NCBI GenBank assembly: GCA_022453515.1
Contig: JAJNNY010000044.1
Span: forward strand, 186,001-250,000
DNA length: 64,000 nucleotides
From: Astrocystis sublimbata
Lineage: Eukaryota > Ascomycota > Sordariomycetes > Xylariales > Xylariaceae
Direction of reading: 5' to 3'
Each line of letters starts with the position of its first letter. The first letter of the stretch is position 1. Position numbers and translations under genes: made by a program. Shown piece by piece: positions 47,069 through 56,599 of the stretch. Below the pieces are notes generated by a model. The model was not told where the DNA came from. It was given only the letters and a program-made list of their open reading frames with translations, and did no database searches.

Positions 47069-49020
47069 ATGGCGACCAGTTCTATTGAGCCTGTGCCCTC
47101 TAAGCAGCATTTCACTGCTCTGCCCTCCCGCGAAGAGAGCCGGACGATAGCCCAGAAGCATTTCGAAGAATACGTTGTGCGACCTATCGAAGACAAACCT
47201 TTTGTAGCCGAAGATACTCAGAAAGAACGAGATCGGCTCTGGGGGCGTTGGGCCCAGTAAGCTTTGCTCTTCGAGCTTCCTTATCTTGTTGCAATTTCTT
47301 ATTACGGCTGGTTCGTCTGTACCAATGTACTAATAAGATTCCACACAGACATTGCAATGATATCGGAGTTGATAATCAAAGATCATGGCTCAATTTTGTG
47401 TTACGCCCTCAAGACTCCGACACCCAGGCTCCGTTTAGATCATTTCTTCGCACCTATGTCGAACTCTCGGTTCAGAAACGGCCCGTGCTCAATGATCGCG
47501 AATATGAATACAAGAAGACATTGAACTCGGCTTTCAGTCTAACTGAGGTGTGGCGAAGGCTTGTAGCTTCTGCAGACCACGAGGTAATGAAAAAACGGAG
47601 AAGGGACGAGCCTGCTCAAGCCGACATATTCAGGCTAAGGTGGATCAGTAAAGATGAGGGCAGCCGAGAGGGCCCTGCCTATCTGTTGGTAAAGGTATTT
47701 CCAATCCAACATACTATTGGACCAATGTTAAGCGAGATTAGTGGCTCTCACCGTCGAGATAGTATTGCTAACATATTGTCTTGGTACAGTGGATATTTAC
47801 TGAGCTGGCTGTCGAAATAGGCTTGGATACAAACCCGACCTACCAAAAGATTGCCATGACAGGCACTGATGTAGGCGTGACCCTCCAGACGCTGTGGTCG
47901 AGAGCAAACGATATACCTTGCAACCCAGAGACCAGGGTGTCTTTCCACGCCATCATTCTACTGGCTGCTATTGGCGGTTTTCGGCCAGGTACGCTATTAA
48001 ATTTGACCTATTCCCAATTCCATGTAACCGTGGTGCGTGATCCGACCAATTCGGCCAGAACCCAGATTGTCGTGACGATAAATATCAAAAGAAACAAAAT
48101 CAAGGAAACAGCCAAGACCAGCCGCGCTCGGAACGGTGGCAGGTAAGTAAAGTGATATTTTTCTAGTCTTATGAGCATCGCTAACTCGCCTGCTAGCATT
48201 GGATTTTCCATCACCTTGATCCCAAACTGCACGTTCTGCCTCGCTAGCCTAATTTTGACACGGGGCGTCCAAACAAATGGCTTTGACCCCGACTTTACGA
48301 CGGTTGATCAGATATTCGACCGTCCGAATCTAGAGCACGTGGATTTTGTACCTCTTCGATGGAAGACAGATATGCTGGAGGAAAAGATCTTTCCCATGTC
48401 CTACAAGACGCTCAACGACCTGTGGCACCGTGTGCTCTTAGTTACCGGTGCCCGCGAGGACGCGCGCCTTTACAGCCTACGAGTAGGCACAGGTGCGAAT
48501 CTGGACGGTACGCTCGCCTTACGCTCTAGCTTCCTTCAAATCTGCAAACGATTCAGTTTACTAATACCGTTTGCTAGGTGTCCTTTCTGATGCCTTGCGC
48601 AATTACGTTCTCTCCCACACAACCCACGTGTTCGAATCGAGCTATCAGTCGTTCCGCGTACGCGCCGACTTGATGCAATTAGCATTCAAGGCCGACGCAG
48701 GAAATCACAGCCAGCTTTTTGCGAGACTCTGTGACGTTTCTTTAGGTAGAGACACAAATGCCCCAGCCAATATCAGCGTAGAGGAAGAACGTCAGTTTGA
48801 AGAACGGAAAGACATAACCGAGCTTCGCAATGCTATTAAAAAGACAATCGATCCAAAAGAGCGAGCACGTCTTCGTACAAATCTGAACAATCTTTTCAAG
48901 ACGCTTGGCCAGCTGAAACTACAAGATAACCGGACCAAATATTTTGAGCAAGTCGAGCCCAAGGACACGCAACTGACAAGATCTGCGCGCCTAACGAGAA
49001 AGAAACTCCTTTACCACTAG
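47069..49020 (+). CDS. DUF3435 (captain-type) tyrosine recombinase, probably truncated by a frameshift
   Basis: Five exons (47069-47256, 47349-47694, 47790-48142, 48197-48507, 48578-49020) join with exact phases and encode 546 residues. DUF3435 proteins are tyrosine recombinases, best known as the captains that mobilise Starship elements by cutting and joining DNA in the nucleus. The catalytic pattern is complete: R243 in AAIGGFRPGTLLNL; YSLR with Y388 and R391; and H413, H416 and nucleophile Y422 in LRNYVLSHTTHVFESSYQS, preceded by the family signature LSDALRN. The N-terminal 178 residues correspond to the DNA-binding, SAM-like part. Translation stops at LTRKKLLYH, but near 48950 coding sense passes to the minus-one frame (open from 48948) and continues into the zinc-finger/chromodomain frame. 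The C-terminal 20-odd residues here are therefore probably out of frame. The recombinase core itself is undamaged. Confidence 0.85.
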
Positions 49021-50675
49021 TTATTGCGAGGATCTCTCGGTCGTTATGTGCTTTTGTCGAGGAGCCGGCCGCAGACCACACGCGCCGCTCAAGATATTAT
49101 ATGTCCTTTCTCCTGGCATACCTCACTAACGCACCACCGACCGTCTCGGATGAGCTGGAATTAAAGCAAGAAAAGAAGGCCTGGGCTGACCCCAGTCCTG
49201 CCTCACAGGATGGACTATCTCGCTGTCTTCTCTGTAAAAAGCTATACGCCAGTCGGAGCGCCTTAACACGACATTACAAGGCTTTTCACACCGACGATAC
49301 AACCTTTAGTCGGCCGTTCTCATGCCCCAAGTGTCAGTTAATAGGACTAGAGGAGACGCTGATCGAGGGTGCTCGCCAATGGAGTAACCATGTTGAAAGG
49401 GTGCACGGAAAAGTACATACGCCCAATTGGAACCCTCAACAGAACCCATCAGCACGGCCTTGCTGTCTCTGCGCTTCTGAGCTCGCCACCGAAGCCGGGC
49501 TAATCAGCCATGTGAATCGCCACGCTCAAAGCGTATCTCGCCAATGGCCCACCACTTGCCAAATTTGCCCTAACGTCTCCTTTGACGACGTGTGGGCGTG
49601 GCTTCGGCATTTGAAAGCTGGTCACATACCGTCTGCACAGATATGCCCTATATGCGGCTATATCTGCTCTACGTCGAGCGGGTTGACAAGGCATTTCACC
49701 TCAAGTCACACCCTAGACTTTCAATGTTCTTTCCCTTGCTCTATCTGCGAACGAGAAGGTGCCGATGCTATTCATACCATCGACGGGTTCTCATCCTGGC
49801 ATGTACATCTAATGGCAGCTCATAGGGAATGGGCTTATCTAGGCTGGAGTGACAGCAGCCAATACCTACTGACATACCCGAAAAGAGGTGCCAAGGAAGA
49901 TACTACATCGAACCGGCCGTCGATCAACCCTGTTCAAAATGAAACAACTTCGAGCCAACATTGCATACACGAAGGTGAGCAGCACCAATACACTTCGACT
50001 ACACCAAACTTGCCTGGGAGCCCATCTTCGTGTCCTGGATTAACCACGGCAACGAGTGGATCGTCAGACTCACCGCTGACGAAAGCCGCGTATACATCAA
50101 ACAGCGATGTTTTCGAACAAAACTTTCAGCTTGAACATGGTGGATATGATGGGATGAAATCACAAGCAGACACGTTTCGTGTCTTTCACACCGAGTCAGA
50201 AATTGCATCCGTTCCCATGGAATTGGTCGACCCTGCGCTTCGTGATGATCACCAAGATCTGACGCACCCGATGGAAGACGTTTACAAATCTACAACTGAT
50301 CTGAGCTTCGACTTCCAACAAACCGACTCTATGGATGTCGATAAACATCACGCGGTTGATTGCATACTCGAGCGTTGGAATAAGAACCTTTTCCTCTTGC
50401 GATGGCTAGAAGACGGAAGCTATTGGTGGGTTCAACGGAAGGACATCAATGCTGACTTGGTTCGGACCTTTGAAGAGAATTATACAGGAATTCATCTCGG
50501 AGTGGACAAGGTATTGGCCACCCGGAAGCGACGCGGAAAGATCGAGTACCGTATTCGCTGGTTTGGTTATCCAGTGGAGGAGGATACGTGGGTGTCAGAG
50601 AAACAGATGAGCCCGGAGCTGGTAAAGAAACATAAACCAACAAAGGCTGCAGTAAAGAGGCGAAAGAGATATTGA
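48948..50675 (+). CDS. C2H2 zinc-finger and tandem chromodomain protein, probably the C-terminal half of the recombinase
   Basis: The frame is open from 48948. The first ATG is at 49101, giving 524 residues, but coding-like sequence (DKICAPNEKETPLPL, AFVEEPAADHTRRSRYY) precedes it. Six C2H2-type fingers follow at about residues 42-63, 75-102, 121-141, 153-175, 182-203 and 213-241 (for example CLLCKKLYASRSALTRHYKAFH, CPICGYICSTSSGLTRHFTSSH). After a disordered acidic linker comes a degenerate chromodomain-like segment (VDCILERWNKNLFLLRWLED) and a canonical chromodomain (VDKVLATRKRRGKIEYRIRW, FGYPVEEDTW), ending in a basic tail. Chromodomains bind methylated histone H3, and retroelement integrases use them to target heterochromatin. 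Starting exactly where the DUF3435 frame fails, this is best read as the same gene split by an indel. A separate gene starting at 49101 is the alternative. Confidence 0.8.
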   Translation, partial: ASRAQGHATDKICAPNEKETPLPLVIARISRSLCAFVEEPAADHTRRSRYYMSFLLAYLTNAPPTVSDELELKQEKKAWADPSPASQDGLSRCLLCKKLYASRSALTRHYKAFHTDDTTFSRPFSCPKCQLIGLEETLIEGARQWSNHVERVHGKVHTPNWNPQQNPSARPCCLCASELATEAGLISHVNRHAQSVSRQWPTTCQICPNVSFDDVWAWLRHLKAGHIPSAQICPICGYICSTSSGLTRHFTSSHTLDFQCSFPCSICEREGADAIHTIDGFSSWHVHLMAAHREWAYLGWSDSSQYLLTYPKRGAKEDTTSNRPSINPVQNETTSSQHCIHEGEQHQYTSTTPNLPGSPSSCPGLTTATSGSSDSPLTKAAYTSNSDVFEQNFQLEHGGYDGMKSQADTFRVFHTESEIASVPMELVDPALRDDHQDLTHPMEDVYKSTTDLSFDFQQTDSMDVDKHHAVDCILERWNKNLFLLRWLEDGSYWWVQRKDINADLVRTFEENYTGIHLGVDKVLATRKRRGKIEYRIRWFGYPVEEDTWVSEKQMSPELVKKHKPTKAAVKRRKRY

Positions 50676-51174
50676 GCAGGTGTTATAGACTAATTATACG
50701 AAGGGCCGGTTAGGCAGGCTAAGTAGAGCCACGGGCTGAGTAGCGTCAAGGGATCCAAGGATTCCCACGCATAAAACGATGTTCAGTTACATAATCCGAG
50801 ATTGTGTAATGCTCTCGAAGGATTTACCCACAGAGGACGAGTGAGCAGTATGGGAAGTGCTCCTCTATATCGTCGTAGTCGCACAGACGAGTCGAGCAAT
50901 CAGGGCAGATGATGGATAATAGATGAAGGAAAAACTATATTTATAAATACAGATATCTCCTGTGTGAATAGTTCTGGTATGTCCTTTATTATAGCGATGT
51001 ATATGTGTTTGGCGAGGTACATTTTATTCCTAGTCGTATTCTCCTGCAGTCACGGTGACAGAATTTCGCTATTATGGCACGTCAGGCTGCTAGGATCTTA
51101 CCTGTCAAACATTGAGCAGTACGTTGGTGAATCTTATGTACGTAAGATAACACACAATAACGACAGTCGTAGGT
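50676..51174. other. Spacer between the recombinase and the CYTH pseudogene
   Basis: Convergent 3' regions. No gene seen. Confidence 0.5.
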
Positions 51175-52092
51175 CTAAGCAAGCGAGCTTTTCCACATCT
51201 CATATACTGTCAGCTTGCCGACGGGTGTTGGAGTCGTTGCGAACAGCTTCGAGTTCGCCATCATGAAGTCCTTCCGCTCTCCCATCCTCAGCGCCGCCTT
51301 CTCCACACCCTCGGTCGCAAACTATTGAAATAGTTCTACTTCCCCGATAACATGGGTGAAGGCAGATTCGGTGGGTGCATTATTCGCAGCCATAGCTCTG
51401 GCCTCGGTGACCTCGTCCATCACAATCGTCATTTTCGCCGAGGGTTTCTTGCCGTCGGCCAGCCGTGCGACCTCCCACGCTAGGCGCTTCGTTCGGAGGT
51501 CAGTGACTACTTGCAAGTCCTCCAGTCTGGTATTTGCCCCCGTAATCCGCAGCACTTCATCTGATACCTTATTTTTCCCATCGATCTCGACGAATTCTGA
51601 ATTGTTGTAATGGCCACCGAGTCTCAACTTGGCATTCCACTGTGGCTTCGGACTGTGCAGGTAAATAACGGTTAGCGACTGAGCCCATAGTAAAGCGAAT
51701 CATGAATGGATTAATCTGAATTCACAATTACCCTACTACCCCACAAGTCTATCACCTGTTTTAGATCAGGGCGATCAAATGCAGATTCCGGATACTTACC
51801 TCGCATCTTGAGCTAGCACAACGTCGACTTTAGCGGTGGCGTCGTGATCGTGATTGTTTTGCGGATTGGGCGGGCCGAGAAGGAAGGAATGAGCCTGGCG
51901 CTGTCGTACCCAGAGCCCTAGGGTGCCAAGTCGACCAATCTGGGTGTCGTAGTAAATGTCAGGGATTGCGTCCAGTCCTCCGACAAGAACACGGAGGCGA
52001 ACTTGGGACCGAGGTTAAACTTGCTCGACTTCCACCTTGGATACAATACGTGCGAGCCGCGAAACACCGAGTGCTGGCCCTGTTGGATACAT
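51175..52092 (-). pseudogene. Decayed CYTH-domain (triphosphate tunnel metalloenzyme, thiamine-triphosphatase-like) gene
   Basis: The minus-strand reading shows CYTH landmarks in order: SKVEVEQ then KFNLGPKFASVFLS (the ExExK start), DIYYDTQIGRLGTLGLWVRQRQ, an intact phase-2 intron (51653-51799, GTAAGT...CACAG), PKPQWNAKLRLGGHYNNSEFVEI, TKRLAWEV and HVIGEVELFQ. CYTH enzymes hydrolyse triphosphates such as thiamine triphosphate inside a beta-tunnel using the ExExK acids, basic residues and Mg2+. Lesions are a frameshift between EVEQ and KFNL at the catalytic ExExK motif, a second frameshift before LDAIPDIYYD, and a CAG-like to TAG nonsense after VELFQ. The original reading continues past the nonsense codon (VEKAALRMGERKDF, PVGKLTVYEMWK) to a stop at 51175. 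The gene lies at the edge of the AT-rich block. Assembly error could explain the indels but less easily the nonsense codon. Confidence 0.75.
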
Positions 52093-52795
52093 TGTACAGT
52101 TTGCTGAAATTCTCAGATCATGAACGGCTGGTGAAACGAGGGTGATTGATCTTCCTCGATGGTTGAGATAAAGAAAGGAAGGTTCTGATTTCAGGTTCAA
52201 ACACTGACTGTTTGTTGTAAGTGTTCTACATATTGTGTTTGTTTATTAGAAGGTAGGTCCTGATTAACATGTATAACCAAAGTACTAACAAACGCTCCAA
52301 ATTACCTATCTAGGTCACATAATTAAAACCTATCAAACACAAAAAACACATAGCAATCAGAAAAAAAAAAGAAAAAGAAAAAGAGAAGAGGACCGCCCTA
52401 GCAGTATAATTACCTGTCTTTAAGTATGTGAGGCCCGTTAGTTTGGTACGTACTTTTAAAAGTACTAACCATATCAGTTATATATACTAGGCCATATACT
52501 ACTTGCCCACCTAGCAGCATATTCAAGGTAGATAAATATAAATATAACTATCAAATAATTTACTTTTAATATTAACTAATGAAAAAAAGGGTTAAAAAAA
52601 AGGTAAGAAGCCGAATCGTGGTTACATAATCAAATAGTGCTTTATTAAAGTAGCCTAAAGCTAGTCGCCCGTTCACCAGTTACTCTACTTATAGTCCCGG
52701 GGAAAAGAGGGAGAGCCACAAATAACGATCCGGCCCTCCCAGGAATAAAGAAATACCCAAGGACATCTGAACCTACCCATTACAACACCTCCTTA

Positions 52796-54132
52796 TTATA
52801 ATAACTCGTCAGATATAGAGCCACATCCCGCCACATCTTTTTTGACCACTTCCTTCGTCCAGTTATACATGCCCCCACGCTGGTTAAAGGCGTCTTGGTC
52901 CCAGTAAACTTCGCTCAATGCTTGTTACACTCTAACGTCTAGAATCGATCTTAACTGCTTTTCGGCCCTAGTACCCTTGTTAAGAAAGCAGAGGTACTCA
53001 TCAAGGATAAGGTAACTAGAAGCCATGTGTTACAAGGGCAGAGTATTCTAGGCTTGGGAATAGCTTCATATTCCAAATAATCCAATAATTATCTATAGCG
53101 TCAAAGGGTATTAACCTTCTAAGTCTGTAAGAGAGAGATAGAGACCCAGCCGGCCTTATATACATAAAGTGTCTTTGTATTCGTAGTACCCCGCTCCAAA
53201 GGGTGGTCCGTATAACACTATGAGAGTGTTTAGCTTAGGCATAACTAAAACCACGTGTTGGTGTCTATCGCAGAATGCCTTGAACTGGTCGTCCGAAATG
53301 AGAAGCTCCTGGGTATTTCGCTTCCGTTTAGCTAGATGGACATCCTCCGGGGAATCGTTCTCGCCTTTGACGTAAAAAACTTGAAAGACCTTCCGACGGA
53401 AAGGTTCGAGTCCTTACACCTTGTTCGCTATATCTTTTTCCTAATTGTGGATACAGATAACCGTGTTTAACTCGAGTTTGATATTAAACTTCCGGTACTA
53501 GTCGCAGATCCTAAAAAGCTGCTTAATATTATCGCCGGTACTACAACCAATATTATTGTTCGTTTTCTCGTTGAAACTATCGTAGCTAATACTTAGGACG
53601 TCCACCCACCGGCTATACCGTTCTATCCACCCCTTGCGAATCTTTGTTCCGTTACTAATAATGCTAACGCTTTCGAGCCCGAGTTCCTTTTTATAGAAGC
53701 GACAAAGTGTCGCTAGCCGGTCCGAGTAGAGAAAGGGTTCGCCTCTAACGAAATTAATTTAACGCACTATAGTACCCAAGAATTAGTAATTACTACTTAA
53801 ACTAGGACTTTAAAATCTTTTTTAACCTAGTAACGTATTAAAGAGGCACTAAGCTAAGTCTATTAACGATTCTAGTGGCAAGCAGGGCAGGAATATGGGA
53901 TTTCTATTAGCTATTTATTACCTGCCGCCTTAAGCAGCCTAAGCCCATACTTTATCTGATCTTTAGAGGCAGTATATAAAGATTTCTCGGTATAGAAACA
54001 GAAGCCACACTCCTTGTTATATTTACAAATAAAATAATAGTTAACTGAGACCGGAACGACGATTTTACGGTAGTTGTTCCAATGGACCAGATAAACCGCG
54101 AAACTCACCAGAACAGCGTATAAGGCTGACAT
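52796..54132 (-). pseudogene. RIP-decayed viperin-type radical-SAM gene
   Basis: Viperin (RSAD2 family) converts CTP or other NTPs to chain-terminating 3'-deoxy-3',4'-didehydro nucleotides. The reading starts at an ATG (54132) with a hydrophobic N-terminus (MSALYAVLVSFAVYLVHW), then VPVSVNYYF and the cluster motif. In the CX3CX2C motif the first cysteine is now Tyr (YNKECGFCFYT). An intron (53767-53921, donor GTAATA, acceptor CTATAG) follows LLKAA. Next come INFVRGEPFLYSDRLATLCR (the GGE SAM motif now RGE), KKELGLESVSIISNG, VDVLSISYDSFNEKT, KVFQVFYVKGENDSPED and DDQFKAFCDRHQHV. A roughly 200-nt interruption comes next, then MASSYLILDEYLCFLNKGT, SILDVRV, ALSEVYWDQDAFNQRGGMYN and WTK. At least five in-frame stops (two at conserved Trp positions) and the motif losses make it inactive. 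Confidence 0.85.
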
Positions 54133-54861
54133 AATTAAAGTCCAACGGAAAAAAAAGAGGCTAAATAGTATTAAAGTATTTATAATCCTAAAGACTTTAA
54201 AAAAACTGTTAAAAAAAGTAAAGGCTAGAGGAGTTAAATAATGCTAAATAAACGGCGACCTTTAAAGAATCAATAGAGATATTTAATAAGTCTGGCAGGC
54301 AGCGGAAGGCAACGTGGGAGAATGAACGTTAGTAGAAGTTTCTAAAAGCAACCAAAATAAAATAGCTGTGGGTCTTATAGCCATAGCTACATAGGGTACG
54401 TTTATAGTATAAAACGCGTTATTTGTTCCTATTGCTTCGTGGACTTTCCACTAAAAGAAACGTTGCTAGCTAGAACAATAATTATATGAACTATACGTAA
54501 TTTAATAACAATTCTAAGCAATTCTTAGCAAACATTTATATACCTGAGCCCTTCCCTGTGGTTCATAAAAGCACTGCCTAGGCTCGCGGTATTAGGTCTT
54601 TAAGTATTAGTTTAGTACTTTCTCCCTATAATCTATTAACCCTATTTACGGGAGGGTTAAACTCGCGGTATATATTAGTTAAATCCTGACTATACCTTTA
54701 CTATACCCTGGTTAAACAGTTATTATAACAAAAAGTAAAACACTAATAATAATACACCTGCTTAAATCATTTTTCTATTATCAAACTGAGTTTAACCACC
54801 CTAAAACATATATTAGATCCATTTAAAAACTACCCTTAGAAAATCCGAAATAGCGAGCACT
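54133..54861. promoter_or_regulatory. Shared divergent promoter region of the viperin and kinase relics
   Basis: 729 bp separate the ATG of the viperin relic (minus) from the ATG of the kinase relic (plus). No coding sense was seen, so the pair would have been divergently transcribed from here. The DNA is strongly AT-mutated and no factor site can be trusted. Confidence 0.4.
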
Positions 54862-55470
54862 ATGCAGTCAGGTAACAATAGGATTGTCCTTGTCCTCGGC
54901 CCCCCTAGGAAGCAACAAAAGTACTGTTTGCAAAAGGGCCGTCGAATTGTTGAAGCAACCTTTCCACTATTACCTCTCAGTGGGAGACCTTCTACGTAAG
55001 ATCTGCGAGCATAAGACAGTCTATAACGAGAACAAAAATAATTATAACAAAATCCGCGATTTTTTACGAAACAATAAGCTGCTGCCTGCTAAGGTACTCA
55101 TTCCTATTTTTAAGCGCAAGATAGACTGATTACTATCTGGCTGGGTCGATACTTGGTTGATTAATAGATTTCCGCGCAATATAGAGCAGTTACTTGTGTT
55201 CGAAGAGAAGGTAAGAATATAAAACAATATACGAAGGAATACCGCTTAGGACAAAAATACTAACATGTTTATTAGATTGGTAAGCCGATAAAGGTTATCG
55301 TTTTCGAATATAGTTGCGATACTACGAAACGCTGATATCTAAACCGAGCTAAAAAGCGGATAGATAGTAATAAACGTTTTAATAAACGGTATAGCGATTA
55401 TATTAAGAATATAGAGGATATTTAGAAACATTATAAAATTATAGGTACTATAGAATTAGTATATAGTTAA
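54862..55470 (+). pseudogene. RIP-decayed nucleoside-monophosphate kinase (adenylate/UMP-CMP kinase family)
   Basis: From an ATG at 54862 the reading MQSGNNRIVLVLGPP runs into a short frameshift, then GSNKSTVCKRAVELL: the Walker A loop, with one glycine changed to Asn. It continues with HYYLSVGDLLRKICEHKT (NMP-binding SxGDLLR), DFLRNNKLLPAKVLIPIFKR, a stop, and LINRFPRNIEQLLVFEEK (the family DGFPR motif now NRFPR). An intact-looking 65-nt intron follows (55211-55275, GTAAGA, TACTAAC, ATTAG), then IGKPIKVIVFEYSCDTTKR, a stop, and YLNRAKKRIDSNKRFNKRYS with DYIKNIEDI...KHYK. These enzymes phosphorylate NMPs. Beside viperin the expected role is supplying or charging the nucleotide substrate or product, as with CMPK2 next to RSAD2 in vertebrates. 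Substrate choice cannot be read. Three or more stops plus motif changes make it a relic. Confidence 0.8.
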
Positions 55471-56599
55471 ACTCTTTGGACGAAGCTATTATTACTAATT
55501 ATTTAAATAGGTCCCTAGGGATGGAAATAAAGATAAATGCTTGGAGGAATTTATAGCGGCTTTACTTACGGTGCTTAGAGACTAAATAGGGCATAATACG
55601 AGCTAGAGTTATACTAACTTACAGAGATTCTAGAATAGATTAATAAGCTAGTAAGAGTGCGAATATAACAGCCTGTAAGCTATGAAGCAAGCTAGAGGAG
55701 CCGATCATGCTTGTGTACTATAGGCGGGCAGGCAGGAATTTAAAGCTTAACGTTTGCTTAGCGTGCCTATTTTGCTCCTTTATTTTAGCGCTATTACCTT
55801 TAATAACCAGGTCCATTCCTTTTGCCGGCAGAAAAAATACATACCGCTTTGGCGCTACTTTAATAACGTAGCTTAATTATATAAATCTTTTATGCCAGTA
55901 GAAAAAAAGGTACCATACCTACTAATCCCTGCGCAGCCCCCCTACATGTGCCAAGGTTTGATTTTACTATATAAATTTCACTTTCTAGGATCTCCTTGTT
56001 TCCTAATTTCCTTTTAATAAACTACGATACTTAGTACTTTAAGCCTAATCTTTTTTATTCTCTATTCCTAATTACACTTAGGGTAGTATTTATTATAAAA
56101 CTAGTTATTATTTGTTTTAACCAGTATAGCGATATATATATGTTTTAACGAAATATATTTTATTTTTAGTTATGTTTTTCTCTAGCTACTATAATATATT
56201 TTCTCGATAAATCGTTTATATAGACCTAGCTACTATAGCGCGTCGGGCCGCTCAAGTTTTGTAGGGCGGTTTCTAGGTAACTTGTGAGGCGGGATGTATG
56301 TAGGCTTGCCTCGCTACTGCCTCGGTACCTCGAGGCGTACCTTCTTTGTAACAAACAATAATAGCTTTCGATAGCGTCCCCCTTCCCCCCCCCGGAATAT
56401 CAACATCAACATTTTCGTATTAAAAGCTGCTTCTATACTAACTAGGCTATTTTAAAAACTATTAATTAGTTCATCTGGTTAGTTACTACTATATTTCTCG
56501 CTTTCGTTATTCCCAGATGCCCTATATCGCGTACCTTTATTCCTCTGCTATAGTTTTCGCTGTTTACGGTTTCGCATCTCCAGACAACAGTATTGCGCA
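55471..56599. other. AT-rich interval, unassigned repeats
   Basis: Two similar segments (about 55835-55885 and 55890-55930, each GCCRGYAGAAAAAA followed by an ATACCGCT/ATACCTACT word) suggest a mutated repeat. A GC-richer patch at 56265-56345 may be a less mutated fragment. No gene identified. Confidence 0.4.

Noticed and set aside
53401..53416. GGTTCGAGTCC, a T-loop-like word
   Set aside because: No tRNA arms around it; it lies inside the viperin relic's coding frame.
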